Assembly (NCBI RefSeq): GCF_000723165.1
Contig: NZ_HG322949.1
Coordinates: forward strand, 3,004,782-3,068,781
DNA: 64,000 nucleotides
Direction of reading: 5' to 3'
DNA from: Janthinobacterium agaricidamnosum NBRC 102515 = DSM 9628
GTDB lineage: Bacteria; Pseudomonadota; Gammaproteobacteria; Burkholderiales; Burkholderiaceae_D
The notes under the pieces were generated by a model. That model was not told the origin of the DNA and made no database searches. It saw nothing but the letters and a program-made list of their open reading frames with translations. The translations under genes and the position numbers were made by a program. Positions 53,399 to 62,756 of the stretch are shown here, piece by piece. Within the stretch, counting starts at the first letter, position 1; every line of letters starts with the position of its first letter.

Positions 53399-54586
53399 TT
53401 AGAAAAACTGGCGCCAGTCGGCCAGCCACGCGGGGAACTCTTCGACCGGCATCGGCTTGGCGATGTAATAGCCCTGGGCGTAGGTGCAGCCCAGGTTTTG
53501 CAGGAAATCCCAGTCTTCGCGGGTTTCCACGCCGACCGCCACCGAACGCCGGTCCAGGCTGCGCGCCAATCCCAGGCAGGAACTGAGCACGGTGCCCAGC
53601 GCGCGTTTTTTCGACGCGCCGTCGACGAAGCTGCGGTCGATCTTCAGTTCGGTGAACGGTATGCGCGCCAGCAACTGCAAATTGGAGCGCGCGGTGCCGT
53701 AATCGTCGATCGCCAGCCCAAAACCCTGCATCCGCAAACGCAGCAGCCGCTCCAGGAAATGCGGTTCGGAGCTCAGTACCGCCGACTCCGGAATTTCAAA
53801 GGTGATGTAGTCCGGCATGATGCGGTGCCGCTCCAGGCACGCGGCAATCTGCGCCATGAACGGCGGCTGCACCAGCGTGTGCGGCGCGACGTTGATGGCG
53901 ATCGAGATCGGAATATTCTGGTCGTGCAACAGCCGGCAGGCGGCGACCGATTTCTCGATCATGCTCCAGTCGAGGAAATCGAGCCGGTCCTGCTGTTGCA
54001 GCGCATCGATGAAGGACGACGGTCCCAGCGTGCCGTGCTGCGGATGCAGCCAGCGGGCGAACATTTCCAGGCCCTTGACCTGGCCGGTCGCCAATTCGAT
54101 CTTGGGCTGGAAAAACGGTTCAAACTGGCGCGCCTGCAAGCCCAGTCCCACTTGCGCAAACGTGAAGCGCTGCGGCGGCTGGGACAGCGCCGATGCTTCC
54201 GGCGGCAGGTAATTGGCGATCAGCGCGCCCAGCGTTTGCCAGCCGGCCGGCTTGGCGATAGTGCCCAGCATGTCGACGCCATAGGCCAGCGCCATGGTTT
54301 CGACCGAAAACAGCACCGACGCATTTTGCGCGCCCAGCACGATGATGCCGGCGCGGCAAGACGCCTCCGACAGGCGGCGGATCAGGTCGAGGCCGTCGAC
54401 GCCGGGCAATTCCAGGTCGAGTATGCCGATATCGACCGCGCCTGCCTCGAACGCGGCCAGCGCCGCATCACCGTCGTTGACCGCCGTGACGCGCGTGGCG
54501 CCAAGGTGCGCCAGCATGGCCAGCAGCGCGCCGCGTTGCAGCGGATCGGCTTCGGCCACCAGGAAGTGCAATTGCGCGATATCCAT
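53399..54586 (-). CDS. RocR-type receiver-EAL protein with a degenerate EAL site
   Basis: Two-domain signalling protein of 395 residues. The N-terminal receiver has acidic residues in FLVAEADPLQ, phospho-acceptor Asp57 (GILDLELPG) and Lys112 (GTIAKPAG). The EAL domain keeps Glu174, Asn232, Glu264, Asp294, Asp295, Lys315 and Gln371, each exactly one position before the matching RocR residue. RocR's catalytic Glu352 is Val351 here (VAVGVETRED instead of AEGVET), and the signature reads EMFARW rather than EALLRW. c-di-GMP binding may remain, but hydrolysis is doubtful. The ATG at 54586 (MDIAQLHFL) was chosen by domain start. Repeat copy D lies just upstream. Confidence 0.9.
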   Translation of the reverse strand: MDIAQLHFLVAEADPLQRGALLAMLAHLGATRVTAVNDGDAALAAFEAGAVDIGILDLELPGVDGLDLIRRLSEASCRAGIIVLGAQNASVLFSVETMALAYGVDMLGTIAKPAGWQTLGALIANYLPPEASALSQPPQRFTFAQVGLGLQARQFEPFFQPKIELATGQVKGLEMFARWLHPQHGTLGPSSFIDALQQQDRLDFLDWSMIEKSVAACRLLHDQNIPISIAINVAPHTLVQPPFMAQIAACLERHRIMPDYITFEIPESAVLSSEPHFLERLLRLRMQGFGLAIDDYGTARSNLQLLARIPFTELKIDRSFVDGASKKRALGTVLSSCLGLARSLDRRSVAVGVETREDWDFLQNLGCTYAQGYYIAKPMPVEEFPAWLADWRQFF

Positions 54587-54663
54587 CGCTGCTCCATTAT
54601 CGGGCGGGGTTTGAGCCCTGAGGCAAAAAAAATAAGCCGGCTGAACTTTTAAAAATGAGCCTG

Positions 54664-54764
54664 GAGCGCCGGACAAAACGTTCAGGACAAGGCGCATCGC
54701 CGCGGACAGCACGAGTGGTCGGCAAGGCGATGCAACGCCGCCATGGGCGTTTTGTCTGGCGCTA
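54664..54764. repeat. Inverted-repeat element family 2, copy D
   Basis: About 101 bp starting GAGCGCCGGACAAAACG and ending CGTTTTGTCTGGCGCTA. The inner stem is GCATCGCC/GGCGATGC (54694-54701 with 54726-54733). Its right end touches the stop codon of the rRNA methyltransferase gene (54765-54767). Confidence 0.8.
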
Positions 54765-55550
54765 TTAAGACTGATTTTGCCTTAATTGCTCAAAAAAGCA
54801 AACAGCCGCGCACGCCGCGACATTCAGCGACTCGACCTGGCCCAGGTGCGGAATCACTACGCGGTGCGTCGCCAGCGCCAGTAAATCGTCGGCCACGCCC
54901 TGCCCCTCATGGCCCAGCAGCCACGCCACCGGCTGGCGCAGGTCGACGTCGTACAGGCGCTGCTCGGCATAACCGCTGGTGGCCAGCACGGCCACGCCGG
55001 ACGCCCTGACCAGCGCGGCCAGGTCGACGTTTTCAAAAATATCGAGCACAAAATGCGCGCCCATCGCCGCCCGCAGCACTTTCGGCGACCAGCAAAACGC
55101 CGTGCCGCCGCTGCAATAGACTTGCTTGATGCCAGCCGCCGCAGCGCTGCGCAGGATCGAGCCGACATTGCCCGGGTCTTGCAGGTTATCCAGCAGCACC
55201 GCCGACTGTGCCAACGGTGCGCTGACGTCGCGCTGCGGCGTTTCGATGACGAACAGGATGCCGACGCCGTGTTCGACCTGACTCAGCGCGCCGTACAGCG
55301 CATCCGGCATGGCGATGCACGCCACCCGGCCCGCTTCGCACCGGGCCACGATATCGGCCACCTCCGGGTGCCGCAGCGCGCTGTCGCTGACGATGCATTG
55401 CGGCGGCAGGCCGCGCAATTGCAGGTAGCTCTGGCACAGGTGCACGCCGTCCAGCAGGCTGCGGCCCAGCTTGCGCCGCGCCTGCGAACTGCCGGCCAGG
55501 TTCTTCAATTCCTTGTACAGCGCATTGTCGCGCGAAGAAATCAGTTTCAT
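54765..55550 (-). CDS. TrmH/SpoU family RNA methyltransferase
   Basis: SPOUT-class 2'-O-ribose methyltransferase of 261 residues acting on rRNA or tRNA with S-adenosylmethionine. An N-terminal substrate-binding part (RDNALYKELKNLAGSSQARR) is followed by the knot domain with motif 1 (LLDNLQDPGNVGSILRSAAA), motif 2 (VAWLLGHEGQGVADDLL) and motif 3 (VVIPHLGQVESLNVAACAAV). The ATG follows the rnhB stop directly. The target nucleotide cannot be told from the sequence. Confidence 0.9.
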   Translation of the reverse strand: MKLISSRDNALYKELKNLAGSSQARRKLGRSLLDGVHLCQSYLQLRGLPPQCIVSDSALRHPEVADIVARCEAGRVACIAMPDALYGALSQVEHGVGILFVIETPQRDVSAPLAQSAVLLDNLQDPGNVGSILRSAAAAGIKQVYCSGGTAFCWSPKVLRAAMGAHFVLDIFENVDLAALVRASGVAVLATSGYAEQRLYDVDLRQPVAWLLGHEGQGVADDLLALATHRVVIPHLGQVESLNVAACAAVCFFEQLRQNQS

Positions 55551-56165
55551 TTACACCCCGAGCAATTTACGCACCGGGGCGTACGAACGGCGGTGCACCG
55601 GCGACACGCCGTGCTCCCGCAGGCGCGCCAGGTGCAGCGCGGTCGGATAACCCTTGTGCTGGTCGAACGCATACTGCGGATAGGTGTCGTGCAACACCAT
55701 CAGCGCGGCGTCGCGCGCGGTCTTGGCCAGGATCGACGCGGCTGAAATCGCATCGACCTTGTCGTCGCCTTCGACGATGGCCATGCTGCGGATGCCCATC
55801 ACCGGGCAGCGGTTGCCGTCGATCAGGGCCAGCGTCGGCACGGTGGCCAGCGCTTCGACGGCGCGGCGCATCGCCAGCATGGTGGCCTGCAAGATATTCA
55901 ATGCGTCGATTTCAGCTTCCGAACATTCGGCGATGGCCCACGCTAGCGCATGCTGCTTGATCAGCGGAACCAGCTGGTCGCGTTTGGCCGCGCTCAGTTT
56001 TTTCGAGTCTCGCAAGCCGTCGATCGGGCGTTGCGGGTCGAGGATCACGGCGGCGGCGAACACCGGCCCGGCCAGCGGGCCGCGGCCGGCCTCGTCGACG
56101 CCGCAAATGATTTCATCGAGGGAGAATGGCAAGTCGTCGAACAAGCCGGGATACAGGTTTTTCAC
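55551..56165 (-). CDS. rnhB: Ribonuclease HII
   Basis: Enzyme of 204 residues that removes ribonucleotides from DNA and RNA-DNA hybrids. The catalytic acids are in [25 protein letters not shown] and [17 protein letters not shown]. Its length is typical. It forms part of the lpx operon tail, 57 bp after lpxB and directly abutting the methyltransferase gene. Confidence 0.96.
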   Translation of the reverse strand: MKNLYPGLFDDLPFSLDEIICGVDEAGRGPLAGPVFAAAVILDPQRPIDGLRDSKKLSAAKRDQLVPLIKQHALAWAIAECSEAEIDALNILQATMLAMRRAVEALATVPTLALIDGNRCPVMGIRSMAIVEGDDKVDAISAASILAKTARDAALMVLHDTYPQYAFDQHKGYPTALHLARLREHGVSPVHRRSYAPVRKLLGV

Positions 56166-56222
56166 AGATTTTTCACAGATTAAGTGCCTTGTTGACGCAC
56201 CGATGGCGCATGCGCCGCCGGT

Positions 56223-57398
56223 TTAGCGGCGCCGGGATGATTCGATCACTTGCAGCACCGCGGCCGCGCTGTCGCGCACGCTGTCGCGCAGCAGGCTGTG
56301 GTGCATGTCGGTAAAACGCTGCACCAGCCGCAGCCGACCCGGCACATCGCTCAGCTGAGACCACATGGCGTCGGCCAGCGCTTGCGGGCTGGCGGCGTCC
56401 TGCAGCATTTCCGGCACCAGGAATTCGCGCGCCAGGATGTTCGGCATGCCGATCCATGGCTGGTAATTGAAGTGGCGCAGGATTTGCCATTCGGCCGCCA
56501 TCATCTTGTAGGCGATCACCATCGGTTTCTTGAACAGCGCCACTTCCAGCGACGCCGTGCCGGACGCCACCAGCACCGCGTCGGCGGCGCAGATGGCGGT
56601 ATGCGACTGGCCGTCGACCAGCTGGATCTCGACGTCCTGCAAGCCAGCCGTCTCGACCAGCTGCAAAAAGTACTGGCGCTGCTTTTCGCCGGCCATCGGC
56701 GCAATGAAGCGCAACGAGGGATCGCGCTCGCGCAACAGCCTGGCGGCGCCGACAAAGGCGGCGGTATTGTATTTCAGCTCGCTCATGCGGCTGCCCGGCA
56801 TCAGCGTCACCACATTCGCGTCTTCCGGCAAGCCGAGCGCGCGCCGCGCCGCCGCCTCGTCGGGCTGCAGCGGGATCACGCCGGCCAGCGGATGCCCGAC
56901 ATACGTGACCGGCACGCCGGCCTTGCGGTAAATCTCTTCCTCGAACGGGAAGATCACCAGCATGTGCGACACCGCCTTGATGATTTTCTTGATGCGGCCG
57001 CCGCGCCAGGCCCAGATCTGCGGCCCGATGTAATGCACGGTCGGGATGCCGGCCGCCTTCAGCTGCATTTCCAGGCCGAGGTTAAAACCCGGATAATCGG
57101 CGCCGATGAACACCGCCGGCCGCTCGGCCAGCAACTGGTCGCGCAGCGTATTCTGGATGCCCTTGATGTCGCGGTAGCGCGGGATGATCTCGAACAGGCC
57201 GCGCACCGTCAGGCGCTCCAGCGGCCAATCCGACACAAAGCCCTGCTGCGCCATGTTGGGGCCGCCGATGCCGTGGAAATACGCATCCGGCAAATGCGGC
57301 CGCAAACCCGACAGCAAGCGGCTGGCCAGCAAGTCTCCCGACACTTCGCCGGCCACCATTGCGACCCTCAGGCCGCCGACGTCAGCGGACGATGCCAC
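56223..57398 (-). CDS. lpxB: Lipid-A-disaccharide synthase
   Basis: Glycosyltransferase (GT19) of 391 residues that joins UDP-diacylglucosamine and lipid X at the inner membrane. Motifs are RVAMVAGEVSGDLLASRLLS, GIGGPNMAQQGF, VHYIGPQIWAWRGGRIKKII, VTYVGHPLAGVIPLQPD and VLVASGTASLEVALFKKPMV. The first strand LRVAMVAGE must be included. The only usual start that permits this is the GTG at 57398, which overlaps the lpxA end by 17 bp; the ATG at 57359 would cut the strand. Confidence 0.92.
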   Translation of the reverse strand: MASSADVGGLRVAMVAGEVSGDLLASRLLSGLRPHLPDAYFHGIGGPNMAQQGFVSDWPLERLTVRGLFEIIPRYRDIKGIQNTLRDQLLAERPAVFIGADYPGFNLGLEMQLKAAGIPTVHYIGPQIWAWRGGRIKKIIKAVSHMLVIFPFEEEIYRKAGVPVTYVGHPLAGVIPLQPDEAAARRALGLPEDANVVTLMPGSRMSELKYNTAAFVGAARLLRERDPSLRFIAPMAGEKQRQYFLQLVETAGLQDVEIQLVDGQSHTAICAADAVLVASGTASLEVALFKKPMVIAYKMMAAEWQILRHFNYQPWIGMPNILAREFLVPEMLQDAASPQALADAMWSQLSDVPGRLRLVQRFTDMHHSLLRDSVRDSAAAVLQVIESSRRR

Positions 57399-58176
57399 GT
57401 GCCGCCTCACTGAGAAATTCGCGCATCGCGCGGATGTGCGGGGCCGCTTCGGCATTAGCCTGTTCGTCTTCGAACAAGGCCGCCTTGGCTTCTTCCAGCG
57501 TCAGGTTGGAGCGGTAGATCGAGCGATAGGCGGAACGGATCGCATCGATCTGCGCGCGGCTGAATCCGCGCCGCTTCAAGCCCTCGGTATTGACGCCGTG
57601 GGCAGCCGCCGGATTACCCGACAACAGCACGAATGGCGGCACATCCTGGGTTAAAGTGGTGCCCATGCCGACGAAAGCGTGCGCGCCGATCTTGCAGAAC
57701 TGATGCACGCTGACGAAGCCGGACAGGATCACCCAATCGCCGATATGCACATGTCCCGCCAGTTGCGCATTGTTAGAGAAAATCGTGTTGCTGCCGACCT
57801 GGCAATCATGCGCCAGGTGGACGTAAGCCGAGATCCAGTTGTCGTTGCCGAGCCGGGTCACGCCGGCGTCCTGCACGGTGCCGGTGTTGAAGGTGCAGAA
57901 TTCGCGGATGGTGTTGCGGTCGCCGACTTCGAGGCGGGTCGGTTCGCCGGCCCATTTCTTGTCTTGCGGCGCGGCGCCGATCGACGAAAACTGGAAAAAG
58001 TCGTTGTCGCTGCCGATCGTGGTGTGCCCCTCGATCACCACATGCGGACCAACCTTGGTATTGGCGCCGATGCGCACATTCGGACCGATGATGGAATACG
58101 GACCGACCCGCACCGAACTATCCAGTTCGGCTTTCGGGTCGATCACGGCGGTGGAATGGATCAGTGCCGTCGTCAT
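57382..58176 (-). CDS. lpxA: UDP-N-acetylglucosamine acyltransferase
   Basis: Enzyme of 264 residues for the first step of lipid A synthesis, adding a 3-hydroxyacyl chain from ACP to UDP-GlcNAc. It has a left-handed beta-helix of hexapeptide repeats (IHSTAVIDPKAELDSSVRVG, YSIIGPNVRIGANTKVGPHV) and the catalytic His in SAYVHLAHDCQVGSNTIFSN. The start MTTALIHSTAV at 58176 is one base after the fabZ stop. Confidence 0.97.
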   Translation of the reverse strand: MTTALIHSTAVIDPKAELDSSVRVGPYSIIGPNVRIGANTKVGPHVVIEGHTTIGSDNDFFQFSSIGAAPQDKKWAGEPTRLEVGDRNTIREFCTFNTGTVQDAGVTRLGNDNWISAYVHLAHDCQVGSNTIFSNNAQLAGHVHIGDWVILSGFVSVHQFCKIGAHAFVGMGTTLTQDVPPFVLLSGNPAAAHGVNTEGLKRRGFSRAQIDAIRSAYRSIYRSNLTLEEAKAALFEDEQANAEAAPHIRAMREFLSEAARGIVR

Positions 58177-58177
58177 G

Positions 58178-58663
58178 TTACTGTCCCATCGGCAAAGTGG
58201 CCGCATCGGTGCTGCGTACGGTGCACATCAATTCGGCTTCCAGCGCGACCACGCCGTCAACCGTTCCTGACGCCTTGTATTTCCAGATGCCGCGCGACAC
58301 GCGCAGGATCTCGACGTCCATCTTCAACTGGTCGCCCGGCTCGACCGGACGTTTGAAGCGCGCGCTGTCGATGCCGACGAAGTACACCACCGAATTTTCA
58401 TCCGGCTCGATGCCCATGGTCAGGAACGACAGCAGCGCGGCGGTCTGCGCCAGCGCTTCGATCATCAGCACGCCTGGCATCACCGGCTTGTGCGGGAAAT
58501 GCCCGTTGAAAAATTCTTCGTTGGCGGTAATGTTCTTGATGGCAGTGATGCGCTTGCCCAGCTCGTAATCGAGCACCCGGTCCACCAGCAGCATCGGATA
58601 GCGGTGCGGCAGCAATCGCTTGATTTGCTGAATGTCCAGGGATTTTTTTTCTGTTGTCGTCAT
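58178..58663 (-). CDS. fabZ: 3-hydroxyacyl-ACP dehydratase FabZ
   Basis: Hot-dog-fold dehydratase of 161 residues in fatty acid synthesis. The conserved segments are [20 protein letters not shown] (catalytic His), [20 protein letters not shown] (catalytic Glu region) and [14 protein letters not shown]. It overlaps lpxD by 4 bp (ATGA) and nearly touches lpxA. Confidence 0.97.
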   Translation of the reverse strand: MTTTEKKSLDIQQIKRLLPHRYPMLLVDRVLDYELGKRITAIKNITANEEFFNGHFPHKPVMPGVLMIEALAQTAALLSFLTMGIEPDENSVVYFVGIDSARFKRPVEPGDQLKMDVEILRVSRGIWKYKASGTVDGVVALEAELMCTVRSTDAATLPMGQ

Positions 58664-59718
58664 GTTTGTTCGTCTTGAATCGTCAGTGTTTTAATCGTTT
58701 TTTCCAGCGCGCGAATTTTATCGCGCATCGTCGACAAATTGCGTACTATCGCGGCGGATTTTTCCCAGTCGGCGTTTTTCGCCAGCGGATAAAAGCCGGT
58801 GTACTGGCCCGGTTCGGCGATCGAGCGCGACACCATGCTGCCCGAGCCGACGTGGACCCGGTCGGCGATGGTCAGGTGGCCCAGCACCATCGCGGCGCCG
58901 CCGAAGGTGCAGTATTTGCCGATGATGGCGCTGCCGGCCACGCCGACGCAGCCGGCCATCGCCGTGTGCGCGCCGATGCGACAGTTATGGCCGATCTGGA
59001 TCTGGTTATCCAGCTTGACGCCATCCTCGATCACGGTATCGGCCAGCGCGCCGCGGTCGATGGTGGTGTTGGCGCCGATATCGACGTCATCGCCTATCAT
59101 CACGCGGCCGGTTTGCGGGATCTTGATGTAGACCCCGCCCTCGTTGGCGAACCCGAAACCGTCGGTGCCGATCACGGCGCCGGAATGAATGATGCCACGC
59201 TTGCCGATTTCGCAGCGCGCATGGAAGGTCACGTTGGCGAACAGCTGCGTGCCGTCGCCGATCACCGCGTCGCGGCCGATCACGCAGCCGGGGCCGATCA
59301 GGCAGCCGGCGCCGATCACGGCGCCCGCCTCGATCACGGCGCGCGGGCCGACCGAGGCGCTCGGGTGCACCGTCGCGCCGGCGTCGACCCACGCGCTGGC
59401 GTGGATGCCAACCGGCGCGCGCACTTCGTCCAGCGCGGCGAAATATTGCGCGGCGCGGGCAAAATACACGTAGGGGTTCGGCACCACGATACGGCTGCCC
59501 GGATACTGCGCACCGATGACGACGTCGTCGGCGGCGGACAGGATCAGCGCGGCGGCGCGGCTGGCCACGGCCTGGCCGCGGAATTTACTATTGCTGAGAA
59601 AGCTGATGTGCGAAGCGCCGGCGTCGGTCAGCGGTGCGATCCCGGATACTTCCAGGTCAGGATCGCCCGTCAACTCACCGCCGAAGCGTTCGACCAATTC
59701 TCCTAGTCGAGTGCCCAT
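58660..59718 (-). CDS. lpxD: UDP-3-O-acylglucosamine N-acyltransferase
   Basis: Enzyme of 352 residues for the third step of lipid A synthesis. The N-terminal uridine-binding domain ([20 protein letters not shown]) is followed by beta-helix repeats ([40 protein letters not shown], with the catalytic His in the latter) and a C-terminal helix ([20 protein letters not shown]). It is in an operon with skp upstream and fabZ overlapping downstream. Confidence 0.97.
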   Translation of the reverse strand: MGTRLGELVERFGGELTGDPDLEVSGIAPLTDAGASHISFLSNSKFRGQAVASRAAALILSAADDVVIGAQYPGSRIVVPNPYVYFARAAQYFAALDEVRAPVGIHASAWVDAGATVHPSASVGPRAVIEAGAVIGAGCLIGPGCVIGRDAVIGDGTQLFANVTFHARCEIGKRGIIHSGAVIGTDGFGFANEGGVYIKIPQTGRVMIGDDVDIGANTTIDRGALADTVIEDGVKLDNQIQIGHNCRIGAHTAMAGCVGVAGSAIIGKYCTFGGAAMVLGHLTIADRVHVGSGSMVSRSIAEPGQYTGFYPLAKNADWEKSAAIVRNLSTMRDKIRALEKTIKTLTIQDEQT

Positions 59719-59742
59719 CTGGTGGTTCCAATCTGTTAAAAC

Positions 59743-60261
59743 TTATTTATCGAGCGCTTTCAGCACTTTGTCGGTGATGTCGATGCGCGGGTTGGCCCAC
59801 ACCGCATCGTACAGCACGATGTCGAAGCCATCGACGGCCGCCATTTCCTTGATGATCTTGATGGCCTTGTTCGACACCACTTCGCGTTCTTCATTGGTGC
59901 GCTGCGCCAGGTCTTCGCGGAATTCTCGGTCGCGCCGCTTGAATTCCTTGTCCAGCTCGAAGTATTCGCGCTGGCGCTTGACGCGGTCGGCCTCGCTCAG
60001 CGTGGGCATGTCCTTTTCCAGGCTTTCGCTGGCCGCTTTCAGGCGCGCATTCAAATCCTGCATGCTCTTTTCGCGCACCTTGAATTCCTCGGCCAGTTTT
60101 TCGCTGGCCAGCTTGGCTTGCTTCGACTCGTTGTAAATGCGGTCGATGCTGAGCCAGGCGATCCGGGATTCTTGCGCCTGGGCTTGCGCGGTCAGCACTG
60201 ATCCGCAGATCAGGGCCAGCGCCGCAAGGTACTTTGGCAGGGTAGCGGATACGGTTTTCAA
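59743..60261 (-). CDS. skp: Periplasmic chaperone Skp/OmpH
   Basis: Periplasmic holdase of 172 residues for outer-membrane proteins. The signal peptide is YLAALALICGSVLTAQAQAQ. The mature protein opens with RIAWLSIDRIYNESKQAK and forms two long tentacle-like helices (EKSMQDLNARLKAASESLEK, YFELDKEFKRRDREFREDLA) before VVDGFDIVLYDAVWANPRID-type beta strands. It sits 44 bp after bamA, as in most proteobacteria. Confidence 0.95.
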   Translation of the reverse strand: MKTVSATLPKYLAALALICGSVLTAQAQAQESRIAWLSIDRIYNESKQAKLASEKLAEEFKVREKSMQDLNARLKAASESLEKDMPTLSEADRVKRQREYFELDKEFKRRDREFREDLAQRTNEEREVVSNKAIKIIKEMAAVDGFDIVLYDAVWANPRIDITDKVLKALDK

Positions 60262-60305
60262 CTTGATTCTCCGTGGTCTAAATATAAAATGCGCGGCGCC
60301 GCCAA

Positions 60306-62642
60306 TCAGAAACCGGTACCCATCTGGAACTGGAAGCGCTCCAGGCGGTCACCCGGCTTGGCGTTCAGCGGCTTGGCGTAGCTCAGTTTCAGCGGGCCGA
60401 CCGGGGAAATCCAGCTGATCCCCAGGCCAGTAGAATAGCGCAATTCCGACGCGCGCATCTTTTGCCCTTCCTGGTACACCTGGCCGCTGTCGAGGAAACC
60501 GAACCAGCGCAGGCTGCGGTCGTTGCCCGAACCCGGGAACGGCATCTGCAGTTCGGCGTTGCCGATCAGGCGCGAAGCGCCGCCCAGCGCATCGTTGGTC
60601 GATGGATCGACCACGCCCAGCGACGAGCTCAGGTAGCCGCGCACCGAACCGATGCCGCCGCCGTAGAAGTTCTTGAACACCGGATAGACGTGGTTGCCGA
60701 TGCCGTGGCCATAATCGAACTCGCCCTTCAGGGCCAGCGTGATATTGCGGGTAATCGGACGGAACCACTGGTGCTCATACACGGCGCGGTAGTATTTCTG
60801 GTCGCCGATCACGTCCAGCTCCACGTTGGCGCGCTGGTAGCGGCCGACCGACGGCGTCAGCGCGCTGTCGCGGCTGTCGCGCTGCCAGGCCGCGGTCAGC
60901 GGAATCGCATGGGTCTTGGCCGAACCGACGCCGTCGGACGGGCCGCCGTTGTCCATCACATACTGCTTGAAGCGGATCGGGCTGGTGATATCGGTTTCCA
61001 GCGTGGTGATCTCGGCGCCGATGCCGAAGAAGATCGTATCGACTTCCGAGAACGGCACGCCATAGCTGACCCGGCCGCCGTTCTGCTTGATCTTGTAGCT
61101 GCCGATGTTCAGCGCCGGCGGCTCGGTGGTGCGCATGTAGATCGAGAATTCGCGCGACACGCCATCGTCCGTGTAATACGGATTGAGTTGCGAAAACGCG
61201 ATGGTGCGGCTGAAATGGCTGGTGTTGACTTCGATGCCGACGGTATTGCCGCTACCGGCGAAGTTGGCTTGCGAAATCGACGCCGACAGCGTGAATTTTT
61301 CCGATTGCGAGAACGCGCCGCCGATCAGGAAGTTACCGGTCGGTTTTTCCACCACCGCCAGGTTGACGTCGACCTGGTCGCTGGTGCCCTGCGCTTCCGG
61401 CGTGTCGATGGTGACATCCTTGAAATAACCGAGGCGGTCGACCCGGTCGCGGGTCAGCTTGATCTTGTTGCTGTCGTACCAGGACGATTCGAACTGGCGG
61501 AATTCGCGCCGGATGACTTCATCGCGGGTGGTGGTGTTGCCCGAGATATTCATGCGCCGCACGTACACGCGCTTGCCCGGATCGATGAAGAAGGTGAACG
61601 ACACTTCGCGTTTTTCGCGGTTGATGTCCGGGTTCGCATTGACGTTGGCGAACGCATAGCCGAAGGTGCCGAGGCGGTCCGAAATGCGCTTGTTGGTGGC
61701 GGTCAGCATTTCGCCCGAATACACGTCGCCGGTCTTCAACAGGCTCAGCGATTTCAATTCCTCTTCGCGGCCGAACATCTCGCCTTCGAACTTGATGCCG
61801 GCGATGTTGTACTTTTCGCCTTCATTGATGTTGATGGTCAGGTAGATGTCTTTTTTATCAGGCGTGATCGACACCTGGGTCGATTCGACCTGCATCTCGA
61901 TGTAGCCGCGGTTCAGGTAAAACGATTTCAGCGACTCGATGTCGCCGGTCAGCTTGGTCTTCGAATACTGGTCGGCCTTGGTGTACCAGCTGAACCAGCC
62001 GCCGGTATTGAGCGCCAGTTGCTGGCGCAATTCCTTGTCCGAGAAATGCTTGTTGCCGACGATATTGATTTGCTTGATGCGCGCCACTTCGCCTTCGTCG
62101 ACGGCAAACACCACGTTGACGCGGTTGCGCTCGATCGGCGTGACGGTGGTGGTGATCTTGACGCCATACAGGCCGTGCGACAGGTACTGGCGCTTCAACT
62201 CCTGCTCGGCGCGCTCGACCGACGCCTTGTCGAAGATCTTCGCTTCGCCGACGCCGATTTCCTTCAATGCCTTGACCAGCATGTCCTTCTCAAATTCCTT
62301 GGTGCCGGTGAAATCGACCGCGGCGATCGCAGGACGTTCTTCGACCAGTACCACCAGCACGTCGCCGTCCACTTCCAGCCGCACGTCCTTGAAGATGCCG
62401 GTGGCGTACAGCGCCTTGATGGCGGCGACGCTCTTCTCATCCGAAAACGTTTCGCCTACCCGCACCGGCAGGTAGCTGAACACGGTGCCAGCCTCGGTGC
62501 GCTGTATCCCTTCGACGCGGATATCCTTGACGGTAAAAGGCTCGACGGCCAATGCCTGGCCGGCACAGAAGGCCATGACGGCGGCGCCGATCAGGCTGAG
62601 GCGAAAGGATGGCAAGGTGCTACGATCAGAATGTAATTTCAT
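60306..62642 (-). CDS. bamA: Outer membrane protein assembly factor BamA
   Basis: Core of the beta-barrel assembly machine; 778 residues. The signal peptide ends AFCAGQALAVEPF. Five POTRA domains follow (first: FTVKDIRVEGIQRTEAGTVF; fourth/fifth: YVRRMNISGNTTTRDEVIRR) and then a 16-strand barrel with the conserved loop motif around NFYGGGIGSVRGYLSSSLGV (VRGF/Y-type). The C-terminus ends in aromatic LERFQFQMGTGF. It lies 114 bp downstream of rseP with a hairpin in the gap. Confidence 0.97.
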   Translation of the reverse strand: MKLHSDRSTLPSFRLSLIGAAVMAFCAGQALAVEPFTVKDIRVEGIQRTEAGTVFSYLPVRVGETFSDEKSVAAIKALYATGIFKDVRLEVDGDVLVVLVEERPAIAAVDFTGTKEFEKDMLVKALKEIGVGEAKIFDKASVERAEQELKRQYLSHGLYGVKITTTVTPIERNRVNVVFAVDEGEVARIKQINIVGNKHFSDKELRQQLALNTGGWFSWYTKADQYSKTKLTGDIESLKSFYLNRGYIEMQVESTQVSITPDKKDIYLTININEGEKYNIAGIKFEGEMFGREEELKSLSLLKTGDVYSGEMLTATNKRISDRLGTFGYAFANVNANPDINREKREVSFTFFIDPGKRVYVRRMNISGNTTTRDEVIRREFRQFESSWYDSNKIKLTRDRVDRLGYFKDVTIDTPEAQGTSDQVDVNLAVVEKPTGNFLIGGAFSQSEKFTLSASISQANFAGSGNTVGIEVNTSHFSRTIAFSQLNPYYTDDGVSREFSIYMRTTEPPALNIGSYKIKQNGGRVSYGVPFSEVDTIFFGIGAEITTLETDITSPIRFKQYVMDNGGPSDGVGSAKTHAIPLTAAWQRDSRDSALTPSVGRYQRANVELDVIGDQKYYRAVYEHQWFRPITRNITLALKGEFDYGHGIGNHVYPVFKNFYGGGIGSVRGYLSSSLGVVDPSTNDALGGASRLIGNAELQMPFPGSGNDRSLRWFGFLDSGQVYQEGQKMRASELRYSTGLGISWISPVGPLKLSYAKPLNAKPGDRLERFQFQMGTGF

Positions 62643-62713
62643 TGGCTAAATCATTGGATGGATCATTGGACAACATACACATAAAGAATGCCTGCGCGCC
62701 CCTGAATACTGCT

Positions 62714-62736
62714 AACGCGGCGTTTACCGCCGCGTT
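62714..62736. other. Hairpin between rseP and bamA
   Basis: A perfect 9-bp stem AACGCGGCG/CGCCGCGTT with loop TTTAC, followed by a short T stretch only on the plus strand. On the transcribed minus strand there is no T run, so it may be an mRNA processing or attenuation element rather than a terminator. Confidence 0.5.
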
Positions 62737-62756
62737 TTACGCTTTACAATCGGCGC

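Noticed and set aside
60462..62636. 724-codon plus-strand frame opposite bamA
   Set aside because: Antisense shadow of bamA with no start context or domain.
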